Below are positions 7,644 to 16,523 of a DNA stretch of 64,000 nucleotides, one piece after another. The stretch's first letter is position 1. Every line of letters begins with the position of its first letter. Made by a program: the position numbers and the translations under genes. The DNA comes from Anabaenopsis elenkinii CCIBt3563 (GTDB lineage Bacteria; Cyanobacteriota; Cyanobacteriia; Cyanobacteriales; Nostocaceae), in NCBI RefSeq assembly GCF_015245355.1, contig NZ_CP063311.1, positions 2,515,217 to 2,579,216 on the forward strand. Reading direction: 5' to 3'. The notes under the pieces are model-generated. The model had not been told where the DNA came from, made no database searches, and saw nothing but the letters and a program-made list of their open reading frames with translations.

Positions 7644-8852
7644 TTATCCTCTGGTCAAACTCACAGATGCTGCCACTGCCTCATCTAAATTTTCCAGTAC
7701 TATCAGAGCATCAGGTTTAGTATTTAATCCCCCTAACAATTGTTTCGCCTCGGCGAACTCAGATCCCGCAATGCGGACAACCAAAGACGGAAAATGTTCA
7801 CCTCGGGGGGTTCTGCTACTACAAGTTCCAGTTGTTGATTTCACCTCATGTTTTTCCTGCTGTACAAAATTGCTGATGATTCGGGCCACTTCCTTGATCT
7901 CGGTTATCCCACCGATGAGGTTTATTAGTATAACTTGAACACTTTTGTCAGCAGCTAAAATATTCAAACCTTTAGCCAGGCGATCGCTGAAAGTTGTGGG
8001 GGAAACATCTGTAATCAAAGCATGGCGCAGATTCAGACAACTACCAGGTTTACCACCTGCACTAGTGACTAAATCCAAGGTAGCCATCATGGAACCAGTA
8101 CCATTAGCCAAAATGCCGATTTTACCATGGAGTTGTAAACCATCCCAATCACCTAACTGAGGGTTGATGGTACTCCTACTATGACGGTTAGCTGTGTTTA
8201 CGGCTATTTCCCCCAAGTCTGGATGGCGGCCAATGGCCCGTTTATTGATGCTGACTTTACCATTTAGAGCCATCACTTCACCGGAAGCGCTGACAGCCAA
8301 GGGGCTAATTTCCACCAGATCCAAATCTTTTTGGATAAATAACTGGTACATTTTGTCAACCACCGCGCTGACAGACTGGATTAATTTACCTCGTAAACCC
8401 ATTTTTAACGCCAGTCGCCGCGCATAGAAGGGAGAAAATTCCTGTTCCACCACAACGTGATGCATTTTTTGCCCTGGGGATTCCCAGTCAATATCCGCTT
8501 CTGTGCCGCCTAAAAGCACTGGTCGGCAAACTGCAGTATCTAAAACTACTGCTAGATAGAATTCTTTTTCTGCTATATACTGGCATTCTCCTAGTATAAC
8601 TTCTGGTAACTCACCCCAAATTGGCGAATTAAATATAGTTTGTGCCGCTGCGATCGCGTCAATTGTTGTTTCTACAAATCTTACCCCTCCAGCTTTAGCC
8701 CTTTCCCCTGTGTATACTTGAGACTTCAGTACAATCGGGTAGGGAATTTTTAACCTTTTCAAATCTGTAGGATGGTCAATTCTTTGGGAAGGCAATACGG
8801 GAATGCCTATTTTCCCGAACCATTCTTTAACTTGGTACTCCAATAGATCCAT
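7644..8852 (-). CDS. Succinyl-CoA ligase beta-like ATP-grasp protein with altered metal site
   Basis: The 402-residue protein begins MDLLEYQVKEWFGKIGIPV, as succinyl-CoA ligase beta subunits do, with the ATP-grasp region (VLKSQVYTGERAKAGGVRF) and a C-terminal CoA-ligase domain (GKIGILANGTGSMMATLDLV, VILINLIGGIT). Two residues that bind magnesium in the E. coli enzyme are changed: Asn in EINPL is Ser183 (EISPL) and Asp in LDG is Asn197 (LNG). The DVGGGA loop reads NLRHAL. A roughly 20-residue insert lies near residues 340-360. The gene is upstream of, and presumably co-transcribed with, the alpha-like gene. It may be a non-catalytic or repurposed pair rather than a working TCA-cycle enzyme. 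Confidence 0.8.
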   Translation of the reverse strand: MDLLEYQVKEWFGKIGIPVLPSQRIDHPTDLKRLKIPYPIVLKSQVYTGERAKAGGVRFVETTIDAIAAAQTIFNSPIWGELPEVILGECQYIAEKEFYLAVVLDTAVCRPVLLGGTEADIDWESPGQKMHHVVVEQEFSPFYARRLALKMGLRGKLIQSVSAVVDKMYQLFIQKDLDLVEISPLAVSASGEVMALNGKVSINKRAIGRHPDLGEIAVNTANRHSRSTINPQLGDWDGLQLHGKIGILANGTGSMMATLDLVTSAGGKPGSCLNLRHALITDVSPTTFSDRLAKGLNILAADKSVQVILINLIGGITEIKEVARIISNFVQQEKHEVKSTTGTCSSRTPRGEHFPSLVVRIAGSEFAEAKQLLGGLNTKPDALIVLENLDEAVAASVSLTRG

Positions 8853-9155
8853 ATAGTTGCACCCTGTATTTACACTTTCAAAAGCATTTGCTTGGTGCTG
8901 TTTTTAACTTTTAATAGCACTAAAATCACATAATTTAGCTGGTTGGCTTTTTTTGAAACTAATTTATTTATTATGTATTAATTCTATCGGATTACATTCA
9001 GAATGCCAATGTATTTTTTAGATGAAAATATGAATACTGTATTATCGGAAGTCATTATTTACTCATTAATTTACTCAGTAAATAAAAAATCTGGTGTTGC
9101 TGTTGCCAAAAAGATACCAAACAATAGAAGTAGAAGCTAGATTCATCTATAAACT
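8853..9155. other. AT-rich divergent promoter region
   Basis: This gap separates the minus-strand ligase-like pair from the plus-strand DUF1995 gene, so it must hold promoters for both. A 9-bp inverted repeat TTATTTACT/AGTAAATAA lies at 9055-9063 and 9077-9085, about 70 bp upstream of the DUF1995 start; it could be an operator. No coding frame is visible. Confidence 0.35.
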
Positions 9156-9890
9156 ATGGCTGAACTTCCCAAAAGTCTTGAAGAAGCGATCGCGCAATCT
9201 CGTATAGCCACAGCCGCCGCCCTTGCAGACGGCTACACTCGCTTACAAGTTGATTTTCTGTTCCCAGAACTAAAACTGATGCCCGTGGCGGCTGAATTTT
9301 TGCCGGTGTTTGCCAAATATGATTCCCGTCTGAAAGTTTTCTTTGCCGATGCTGGTGCTGCAGCCCTAGCTAACCGTGATTGGCAGGATACACCATTTAA
9401 AATTGTGGATATCGGTACAGGTAGGGCGGCCTCCCTCAAATCGAAAATTCAAGCAGAAGATGAAATTTTCTTATTTATTTCCCCCTCCTCTGTAGAAGTT
9501 CCCCAACTGGAAAAGTTATGCCAAGATATAGGCGATCGCCCTTTTGTGATGTTAAATCCCCGCCTAGAAGATTCTGGGGTTGTGGGTATTGGTTATGCAG
9601 CTAGACAAACCCGCCAGCGTTTTATTAGCACCATTGAATCTTGTTACTATCTGCGTCCTGTGGATGATACTACTGCTGTATTTCGCTGCTATCCTGAACT
9701 GTGGCAGGTCTGGGTAGAAACAAATGGCGAGTATGAAAAAGTGGCGGAATTACCCAAAAAACCAACGGGTGATGAGTTGGATATGATTGTCATCCCCGGA
9801 CAACCACAAACATCTAACGATGGTGCACCGGTGAAAAAGCCGAGTGTGTTTAAGAGTTTACAACGGTTTTTGAAGGCTTTGAGTAGTTAA
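9156..9890 (+). CDS. DUF1995 protein, LPA3-like
   Basis: The 244-residue soluble protein opens with MAELPKSLEEAIAQSRIATAAALADGYTRLQVDFLFPEL, the start typical of the DUF1995 family, and continues with the FFADAGAAALA and FISPSSVEVPQLEKLC segments found there. The plant member LPA3 helps assembly of photosystem II, probably with insertion of CP43; cyanobacterial members are conserved but little studied. There is no signal peptide or membrane helix. The C-terminal 30 residues, starting near PQTSNDGAPVKKP, look like a flexible tail. It is monocistronic and ends at a strong shared terminator. A photosystem role is inferred from the plant homologue. Confidence 0.75.
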   Translation: MAELPKSLEEAIAQSRIATAAALADGYTRLQVDFLFPELKLMPVAAEFLPVFAKYDSRLKVFFADAGAAALANRDWQDTPFKIVDIGTGRAASLKSKIQAEDEIFLFISPSSVEVPQLEKLCQDIGDRPFVMLNPRLEDSGVVGIGYAARQTRQRFISTIESCYYLRPVDDTTAVFRCYPELWQVWVETNGEYEKVAELPKKPTGDELDMIVIPGQPQTSNDGAPVKKPSVFKSLQRFLKALSS

Positions 9891-9896
9891 AATCCA

Positions 9897-9921
9897 CAAC
9901 AGAGACAGAATGTCTCTGTTG
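9897..9921. terminator. Bidirectional rho-independent-type terminator
   Basis: CAACAGAGACA and TGTCTCTGTTG form a perfect 11-bp stem with a GAA loop, followed by ATTTTTC on the plus strand. It lies between two convergent genes (stops at 9890 and 9927) and probably serves both. Confidence 0.8.
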
Positions 9922-9926
9922 ATTTT

Positions 9927-11681
9927 TCAATGTAGTAACTCTTCTATTTGATGCTGATGCCACAGTTTTTTGTACAGACCTTCTGTTTGCAACAGTTCTG
10001 AGTGATTGCCTATTTGGACAATTTCCCCCTTATCCATCACAAAAATCCGGTCAGCCGTTGCTGCTGCCGATAGCTGATGAGTGATGAAAATTATGGTTCT
10101 GCGTCTTCCCTCAACAGTAAGGTTACGGAGAATTTTTGTAGCAGTTTGATTATCTACGCTGGAGAGGGCATCATCTAAAATTAAGATTGGAGCCTCTACC
10201 AACATCGCCCTAGCTAAAGCTGTACGTTGTCGCTGACCACCAGAAAGAGTTATACCCCGCTCCCCTACAATGGTTTCATATTCCTGGGGAAAATTCCTAA
10301 TTTCGGCGTCAATTTGAGCCATTTTAGCAACAGATTCTATATCTTGTAACTCACTGAGTGGGTCACCGTAGCGGATATTATTCTTAATTGTGGTGCTAAA
10401 CAAAAAACTATCTTGAGGAACATAGGCGATCGCCTGACGTAGGTCTGCCAATGATATCTGAGTAATATCCACATGGTCAAGAAACAATTGTCCCGGTGCA
10501 ATATCTAACAACCGTGGTAACGCATTAGCTAAAGTTGATTTACCAGAACCAATTGCTCCCACAATGGCCAATGTTTCCCCAGGAAAAATAGTAAAACTGA
10601 GATTATTTAAAGCTGCACTACTTGCACCGGGGTAGGTATAGCTGAGATTAATACCTGTGATTTCTCCTTTAATCTCATTCTGGGGCAAGTGTACAATATC
10701 GGGTGGATCTTGAATTTTTGGTGTTACTGACAGAATAGACTCCAGGCGGTCAATGCTGACTTCACCACGTTGATAAGCGGTAATCGTAAAACCTAATAAA
10801 GCTGTGGGAAAAACTAAACGTTCTACATAAATCAACAGAGCTAAAAAATCTCCGACAGCTAAAGTCTGCGCAGAAATTTGTAAGCTTCCCAACCAGATGA
10901 TCACTAAAGAACTGAGATTAGCTAAACCACCAATTAAAGGAAATAATATATTGCGACTTTTAGCCAGTTGTAGGTTAGCCGCCAATAGCTGCTGATTCTT
11001 TTGAGCAAACCCTCGACGCTCATTCTCTTCCTGGGCGTAGATTTTAATCAGAGCAATACCGCTAATATCCTCCTGAATCAGTTCACTGATGTCGGATAGT
11101 TCTTCTTGCACTACAGCCTGCTCCTTACGGAGGCGATTGCTAAATAGATGCACTAACCAGAACATGAAGGGATATACAGCCAAAGAAGCCAGTGTCAGAT
11201 TGACACTGATTGCTAACATTACTGGTAGGGTGAGAGCATAGGCAAACACAGTATTTGCTAAACTCAGTACAGCAAAACCCACCAACCTCCTGACATTGTC
11301 CACATCACTGGTGGCTCGATTAATTAAATCTCCAGCAGTATTAGTGGCAAAATAAGCTGGTTCCAGCTTGAGTAAGTGTTCAAAAATGCGTTGTTTTAAG
11401 TCAAATTCTACCTGTCGTCCCACCCCAAACAGCCAAATCCGCGAAGCCATACGGATGAGCCACATGGCGGAAGCGAGCAGGATAATTGGGACGACATAAT
11501 AATATAATAATTGGTTGAAATTAAAGCTAGCCGAAAGTTGGTCAACGGCTGAACGAATCAACCAGGGAATATAAACACCCAGCCCATTGACAGATAATAA
11601 AGCGAGAATGCCTAAAGTAGTTTCCCGCCAATGGGGACGTAGATAAGCACCGATTTTAGCCAGTCGTTGAGATTCTGCCAT
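9927..11681 (-). CDS. ABC exporter, fused membrane and ATPase domains
   Basis: The 584-residue half-transporter has an N-terminal type I exporter membrane domain (about residues 15-310, six helices, with the coupling-helix region DLINRATSDVDNVRRL) and a C-terminal ATPase. Visible ATPase motifs are Walker A (GAIGSGKSTL), the Q-loop (YVPQDSFLF), the signature LSGGQRQRTALARAM, Walker B (LILDDALSS) and the switch histidine in FITHQLS. Proteins of this layout (MsbA/LmrA type) act as dimers that export lipids, drugs or other hydrophobic compounds. Nothing nearby fixes the substrate. It lies 220 bp downstream of the membrane gene at 11902, with a hairpin between, so it may have its own promoter. Confidence 0.9.
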   Translation of the reverse strand: MAESQRLAKIGAYLRPHWRETTLGILALLSVNGLGVYIPWLIRSAVDQLSASFNFNQLLYYYVVPIILLASAMWLIRMASRIWLFGVGRQVEFDLKQRIFEHLLKLEPAYFATNTAGDLINRATSDVDNVRRLVGFAVLSLANTVFAYALTLPVMLAISVNLTLASLAVYPFMFWLVHLFSNRLRKEQAVVQEELSDISELIQEDISGIALIKIYAQEENERRGFAQKNQQLLAANLQLAKSRNILFPLIGGLANLSSLVIIWLGSLQISAQTLAVGDFLALLIYVERLVFPTALLGFTITAYQRGEVSIDRLESILSVTPKIQDPPDIVHLPQNEIKGEITGINLSYTYPGASSAALNNLSFTIFPGETLAIVGAIGSGKSTLANALPRLLDIAPGQLFLDHVDITQISLADLRQAIAYVPQDSFLFSTTIKNNIRYGDPLSELQDIESVAKMAQIDAEIRNFPQEYETIVGERGITLSGGQRQRTALARAMLVEAPILILDDALSSVDNQTATKILRNLTVEGRRRTIIFITHQLSAAATADRIFVMDKGEIVQIGNHSELLQTEGLYKKLWHQHQIEELLH

Positions 11682-11821
11682 TCCAGGGATATTGCAACTT
11701 AATTATCCTGAGGATCAACTGCTGATAAATCCTTTAAATATCGGAATTTCAGCAATCTGCCCTATCCTACTTTAGCGAATAGAGAAGCCAATCAAGCAGC
11801 AAGTCCATAATTTTCCGATTA

Positions 11822-11865
11822 AACCACAGATGCCGACAGATAAATATGATCCAATATCTGTGGTT
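11822..11865 (-). terminator. Stem-loop between two minus-strand genes
   Basis: AACCACAGAT (11822-11831) and ATCTGTGGTT (11856-11865) form a perfect 10-bp stem with a 24-base loop. It lies 36 bp beyond the stop of the membrane gene at 11902. The long loop and lack of a T-run make it a weak terminator candidate, or a dispersed palindrome. Confidence 0.4.
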
Positions 11866-11901
11866 CATGATTCGGTGATTTCTGTTGTTGCACTCTCAGC
11901 T

Positions 11902-12624
11902 TTACCTAGGTGCTTGGTCACCACGTAAGAAAAAGTAAATCTGGTTGAGATAACTTTCCCATACTTGGGTTGTCAGTTGCAGGGTTTCCGCACTAGGTAC
12001 AAAGTCGTCAATTCGCAACCCGCGAGTTGTTTGTGTAGGAGTTTGGACCAGGTAAGGTGGAATTTTCACACCTAAAGAATTCAAGGCTACATTTGTATAA
12101 CCTGGTTGTTTACCCATGACATCAGAAATGATCGGGGGAGCAGTTGCGGGTGCCAATGCTACCAGAGCCTCTACAGAATTACTCTCGGGTCTGATCGATG
12201 AAATTACTCTATAATCCTGAATAATTTCTTGATTTGCTAAGTTGGTATTTCCCAGTGTTGCTATGGGTATCCTGACTAAAAAGTAAGCGATCGCTGGTGT
12301 ACTTGCCAACAGTAAAATTGTCAGTGACCAACCGAGTAAATAACCGCCTGGTTTTTCTATCGCGCCCCCCTTAATCTTCTGAGCGGCAAATATCATCAGT
12401 AAAACAGAAGCTCCCAAGGGCTTGAGGGGAAATGATACTACCCTCCACAAAGATGCTACAGCCGGTTCGTTGGGATTAATAAACGACAACGCGATCACAA
12501 TCAGAACAACGACTAAAACTAATCTCCCGACAAAGGTTCCGGAAGGATAAAATCTCTGAAACAAAGAGTATCCAACAGTGCCAATCAGCAGCCATAGCAG
12601 TACTCGGCTTAGTAATAGAAACAT
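11902..12624 (-). CDS. Membrane protein, possibly a shortened YdcF/ElyC-like protein
   Basis: The 240-residue protein has three or four membrane helices in the first 120 residues (MFLLLSRVLLWLLIGTVGY, VLVVVLIVIALSF, PLGASVLLMIFAA and a helix near residues 95-117). The remaining half is polar, with a VEALVALAPAT segment and an end reading SAETLQLTTQVWESYLNQIY. From memory, the N-terminus and this end resemble cyanobacterial YdcF-family (DUF218) proteins, but the usual central region of about 150 residues with the conserved acidic motifs is missing. That would make it an internally deleted copy. I am not certain of the family. It is co-directional with the ABC exporter gene downstream. Confidence 0.5.
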   Translation of the reverse strand: MFLLLSRVLLWLLIGTVGYSLFQRFYPSGTFVGRLVLVVVLIVIALSFINPNEPAVASLWRVVSFPLKPLGASVLLMIFAAQKIKGGAIEKPGGYLLGWSLTILLLASTPAIAYFLVRIPIATLGNTNLANQEIIQDYRVISSIRPESNSVEALVALAPATAPPIISDVMGKQPGYTNVALNSLGVKIPPYLVQTPTQTTRGLRIDDFVPSAETLQLTTQVWESYLNQIYFFLRGDQAPR

Positions 12625-12867
12625 AGATTAACTCTCAATTTTTTTGGTGCTGTGAGCCAGTGTCAAATAGGAGTTTACCCCATAAGTAACTGAAGTTATC
12701 AGTCTAGAGATTCACTGACAACAGAAGATGTATTTCATCGTCAAATTGTAATCTCACTATGACTTGAGAGCAAATACATCACGCCTGGGACTTTGTAGTG
12801 ATTTTAGTGCAATAATTTTTTCATTTTTCGGATCGGTCATGTGGCACTGGTAAACTAAGTTAATTAA

Positions 12868-13893
12868 ATGGTTGTCAATTCCCAAGGAAAAACTATGTCT
12901 TCTGCAAAGCCGAGCATTTTAGTAACGGGGGGAGCTGGATATATTGGTTCTCATACTGTATTGGCTCTCAAGCAGGCGGGTTATGAAGTTCTCGTACTTG
13001 ATAATCTGGTTTATGGCCATCAAGATTTGGTGGAAAAGGTTTTGCAGGTAGAACTGATAGTCGGTGATACAGGCGATCGCCCTTTGTTGGATGCCTTATT
13101 TAAAACTCGTAATATCGCCGCTGTCATGCACTTTTCTGCCTATGCTTACGTAGGTGAGTCTGTGACTGACCCGGCTAAATATTACCGTAATAACGTTGTA
13201 GGTACTTTGACGCTGTTAGAAGCGATGCTGGCTGCATCTATTAAAAAATTTGTCTTCTCTTCCACCTGTGCGACCTATGGAGTACCGGAAATCGTCCCCA
13301 TACCGGAAAATCACCCCCAAAACCCCATTAACCCCTATGGGGCGAGTAAGCTGATGGTAGAGCGGATTCTTTCTGACTTTGATGTGGCTTACGGTTTAAA
13401 ATCAGTACGGTTTCGCTACTTTAATGCGGCTGGTGCTCATCCGGGGGGCTTGCTAGGGGAGGATCATCAACCAGAAACCCACTTAATCCCCTTGGTGCTG
13501 CTCACAGCTTTGGGTAAAAGAAATTCTATTTCTATTTTTGGCACGGATTACCCCACCCCTGATGGTACTTGTATTCGTGATTATATTCACGTCAATGATT
13601 TGGCAGATGCCCATGTTTTGGGTTTGCAATATCTCTTAGAGGGTGGGGAGAGCGAAGTTTTTAACTTGGGTAATGGTAATGGCTTCTCCGTGAGAGAAGT
13701 GATTGCAGCGGCAGCAGAAGTTACTGGTATGAGTATACCAGTGGCAGAATGCGATCGCCGCCCCGGTGATCCCCCATCTCTGATTGGTAGTGCCCAAAAA
13801 GCCAGGAAAATTCTCAATTGGCAACCTCAATACCCCTCTATTCAAGATATTGTCACTCATGCTTGGCAGTGGCATCAAAAGCGACATAGGTAA
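12868..13893 (+). CDS. galE: UDP-glucose 4-epimerase
   Basis: GalE interconverts UDP-glucose and UDP-galactose using bound NAD, supplying galactose for polysaccharides and galactolipids. The 341-residue protein shows the NAD-binding ILVTGGAGYIGSHT near the N-terminus, the catalytic Ser/Tyr/Lys set (SSTCATYG followed by NPYGASKLMVE), the FRYFNAAGAHP region, and the GalE-type ending GDPPSLIGSAQKA. The length fits the family (about 330-340). An internal ATG ten codons in (12895) would also give a complete NAD domain and may be the real start. It is monocistronic and converges on the Ig-like/TauE gene pair. Confidence 0.92.
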   Translation: MVVNSQGKTMSSAKPSILVTGGAGYIGSHTVLALKQAGYEVLVLDNLVYGHQDLVEKVLQVELIVGDTGDRPLLDALFKTRNIAAVMHFSAYAYVGESVTDPAKYYRNNVVGTLTLLEAMLAASIKKFVFSSTCATYGVPEIVPIPENHPQNPINPYGASKLMVERILSDFDVAYGLKSVRFRYFNAAGAHPGGLLGEDHQPETHLIPLVLLTALGKRNSISIFGTDYPTPDGTCIRDYIHVNDLADAHVLGLQYLLEGGESEVFNLGNGNGFSVREVIAAAAEVTGMSIPVAECDRRPGDPPSLIGSAQKARKILNWQPQYPSIQDIVTHAWQWHQKRHR

Positions 13894-13913
13894 CTGCTGC
13901 ATGAACTACCAGG

Positions 13914-14534
13914 TCACCTGACCCAGAGTAGGACAAATGCAATTGCTACGGTGATCACAATCACCAGTCCCAGGACAGTAATAGTTAATCCTGACGTGAG
14001 GGCCACATTTTGAGTAGGTGTATTCTTGGTTTGTTCGACTGCATTTATAGTTGTTCCCCTAGCTACAGTGACGTCAAACTCAAATTGAAATGGTTGAAAA
14101 TTGCCTTGGGTGGTAGGTTTGCCAGTTAGCTGTAGCTGATACCTTCCTGGCTTAGGGAAGATAATTTCGGCACCGGGAATACCTTGATAACGTTCAGCCG
14201 CCACAGGTTCTAAATCGGGTGTGATCAGGGCTGGTTCTCCGGGTACATGAGGTTGAGCATAAATCAATAATTCACAATCACACTCTGTTAAGGGAATCAC
14301 CTGACCACCTTTACGAGTTAAAGCAAACCAGGCTTGGCTAGGTTCCCCCGCTCGAGGATGGTCATTTGGTTCTATGTGGAGGGTAGCACCCACATCTACA
14401 GCTATTTGCACTTGATGGGCCAAAAGAGGATGGGCTGTGATCATGGATATAACTAAGCAACTCAAAAATAACAAGTAATAAATAATTTTTGGTTTGTTAC
14501 CGTACCAGTAACTAGGATTTGCTTGGGGGGACAT
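13914..14534 (-). CDS. Exported Ig-like membrane-anchored protein, partner of the TauE/SafE protein
   Basis: The 206-residue protein has an N-terminal hydrophobic segment (about 18-38, ending near AHPLLAH), a central domain of about 120 residues that reads as a beta-sandwich (HQVQIAVDVGATLHIEPND, FPKPGRYQLQLTG), and one C-terminal membrane helix (about 180-203). It is therefore probably anchored with the sandwich outside the cytoplasm. The pattern recalls small CopC-like or YcnI-like exported domains that accompany metal transporters, but no obvious copper ligand cluster stands out apart from the first HQV after the signal region. Its start overlaps the end of the upstream gene by 23 bp, so the two are translationally coupled and probably work together. 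Confidence 0.6.
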   Translation of the reverse strand: MSPQANPSYWYGNKPKIIYYLLFLSCLVISMITAHPLLAHQVQIAVDVGATLHIEPNDHPRAGEPSQAWFALTRKGGQVIPLTECDCELLIYAQPHVPGEPALITPDLEPVAAERYQGIPGAEIIFPKPGRYQLQLTGKPTTQGNFQPFQFEFDVTVARGTTINAVEQTKNTPTQNVALTSGLTITVLGLVIVITVAIAFVLLWVR

Positions 14535-15801
14535 AAAACTTTTCTATATTTAATGTTGACCAAAACATAGGTAAACGCACCAATAACACGCCGAGGTTAA
14601 CCATTCCCAGTAATATTACCGCTAATTGATTGCCCCATGTTAACTGTAAGGAACCTAAATAATGGGAACCAATCAATACAGCATGAATCGAACTTAAAAG
14701 TAAAGCTGGTATACTCAATAGATGAATCTGTCGCCAAACTTTCCCCAAATGTTTTTGCAGCGATTCAAAACTGGTGAAGGCGGCGGGGGTAATTAATAAT
14801 AAAGCTACAGCACCCGCAGCCATACCCCACTGAAAATCTGGCGGTAAGAACCAAAACGCTGCCAATTGCCACTGCAATGAATGTGCCATCATGTGGGTGG
14901 TATGTACCACGGCCAGGACAAAAGCACCTACCCCCAAACCGCGACGGTAACGCAAGGGTGAAGCCCATAGGCGGCTAATGGGACGGGCAATTAGTGCCAA
15001 GATTAAGCAGAGTAAGGCTGCGTGTCCGCTATAGTCTACCATGGTGTCGCCAGTCCGCAACAAAGTTAGGATGCCAATGGCTAGTGTTACCCAGCCGCCT
15101 AAGCGAAATAATTGACTGCGTCGGTCTTTATTTACCAAGGAGGTGGAGACACCCACACCTAGCATAGTTGGTAGGGTTCCCAGGCCAAAAGCCAGCATGG
15201 TTGCTGCACCCATCCATAAGTTTCCTGTTTCCGCAGCTTTAATCTGAGCAGCATATAAGAAACCACAGGGCATTAAACCCCAGGTCATGCCTAAAAGCAT
15301 GGGTGTCCACCATCTGTTTTGATGGGAAAGTTGCAGCATCCCTAGACTCAGACGCTCATGTAAACTTCTTTTTAGTAACGGATGTAATACGGGGATGCGC
15401 GGTAGTAAATCCGGTGTTACTTGTCCTAAACCAAACCAAATCAGCATTAAGCCGGTAATAATTGCCATCCAACGGCGGAAATCACTACCTACACCGGCAA
15501 ACTGACCACCTTGGAGTAATACAGAACCCAGGGACCCTATACCAGCACCGACTAGGGCATAGCTTAACATTCGCCCTAAGTTTAACAGGAAATGAAATTT
15601 TAATTGTTGTCGCCACGAGTTGGGGATTTTTTTTTCTGGTGTCGGTTGGGGGGAAACTGTTGCTCCTGTTCTTGGCTGCTGAGACAGGGAAAAGGCCACG
15701 GTTAAAGGGCCACACATCCCAAAGCAATGCCCAAAACTGCCCAGTAACCCCAGGAGGGTGATCAGTGACAAATCTAGCATTATGATAAATTCCGCGGGCA
15801 C
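14512..15801 (-). CDS. TauE/SafE-type transporter with C-terminal ferric-reductase-like membrane region
   Basis: The 429-residue protein has two membrane parts. Residues about 8-260 match the sulfite exporter TauE/SafE or UreH-like group: LLGLLGSFGHCFGMCGPLTVAFSL at the N-terminus and a second half-repeat GMTWGLMPCGFLYAAQI. The Cys pairs in FGMCGP and LMPCGF are typical of members linked to copper or nickel trafficking. Residues about 270-415 add five or so helices with paired histidines (VVHTTHMMAHSL, IHLLSIPALLLSSIHAVLIGSHYLG), resembling a ferric-reductase-like haem-binding membrane domain. The fusion suggests coupled electron transfer and metal or thiol chemistry, but no substrate is evident. 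It overlaps the Ig-like gene downstream. Confidence 0.7.
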   Translation of the reverse strand: MPAEFIIMLDLSLITLLGLLGSFGHCFGMCGPLTVAFSLSQQPRTGATVSPQPTPEKKIPNSWRQQLKFHFLLNLGRMLSYALVGAGIGSLGSVLLQGGQFAGVGSDFRRWMAIITGLMLIWFGLGQVTPDLLPRIPVLHPLLKRSLHERLSLGMLQLSHQNRWWTPMLLGMTWGLMPCGFLYAAQIKAAETGNLWMGAATMLAFGLGTLPTMLGVGVSTSLVNKDRRSQLFRLGGWVTLAIGILTLLRTGDTMVDYSGHAALLCLILALIARPISRLWASPLRYRRGLGVGAFVLAVVHTTHMMAHSLQWQLAAFWFLPPDFQWGMAAGAVALLLITPAAFTSFESLQKHLGKVWRQIHLLSIPALLLSSIHAVLIGSHYLGSLQLTWGNQLAVILLGMVNLGVLLVRLPMFWSTLNIEKFYVPPSKS

Positions 15802-15886
15802 TCTTCTAGTGCGGAAACTTACCGTAAGTTCTGGGATTTGTCAAAAGACGAGCTGTCAAACTTGGCTGACGGGGTGAGACAATATA

Positions 15887-16444
15887 TTAGGTTGGTCGGT
15901 CTCTAGTTTGCACAGCGTTAGGAATTTGCCTGACTTTTGGGAACCGTTTCGCTACATAGAAGGCTTTTAGCACATCAATTTCTAGGCGTTGACTGGGATA
16001 AGCGGCAATAAAATTGATGACAGAAAGACCTTGAGGTTGAGTAGCACCTAATACTAATGCTGCTCTGAGTGCTTGTACCCCCGCCTCATCTTTTCTGACT
16101 ACAGCCTGGGAGACATTATTAAGAATTGTTATGCCCATTTGTGTATTGAGTAGACTATTCACTGTCACCACATCTATGGGTACTTTCGTTCTCAGCAGTC
16201 TGACAAAGAAGCGGCTTTGTTCTTCAGATATTCTGCCGGTGTAAAGCTCTAAACCTCTGGGAAATTTCCCAGTATCTGCTGTGTTTTGTAACTCCTCTAG
16301 GGAAATAGATTCTGCAAAGGGGCCAAATCGCAGAACAACGGTATCCGCAGCATGTACGGAGGTGTTGGACCCCCAAAACTGTGTTAAGGCGATCGCACCT
16401 AAGAAAATTGCAACTCTTTTGAAGTTTTTCCAGTTGCTTGCCAT
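15887..16444 (-). CDS. Exported stand-alone DUF1400 protein
   Basis: The 185-residue protein starts with a signal peptide (about 1-32, ending SNTSVHAADT) and then follows the DUF1400 pattern: TVVLRFGPFAESISLEELQ, a short helical region, MGITILNNVSQAVV and ALRAALVLGA, ending SQRLEIDVLKAFYVAKRF. In cyanobacteria this domain is usually the N-terminal part of an exported alpha/beta hydrolase. Here it ends without a hydrolase domain, so it is either a stand-alone member or a truncated one. There is a clean stop and no sign of hydrolase residues further on. It lies downstream of the aldolase gene on the same strand, separated by a hairpin. Confidence 0.7.
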   Translation of the reverse strand: MASNWKNFKRVAIFLGAIALTQFWGSNTSVHAADTVVLRFGPFAESISLEELQNTADTGKFPRGLELYTGRISEEQSRFFVRLLRTKVPIDVVTVNSLLNTQMGITILNNVSQAVVRKDEAGVQALRAALVLGATQPQGLSVINFIAAYPSQRLEIDVLKAFYVAKRFPKVRQIPNAVQTRDRPT

Positions 16445-16523
16445 AAGATTTTTACTAATTAATTTTTAGGTAAATATAACGTAATTTTATATATTTGACG
16501 GCAAGTGTTGTGGATAAATTCAA

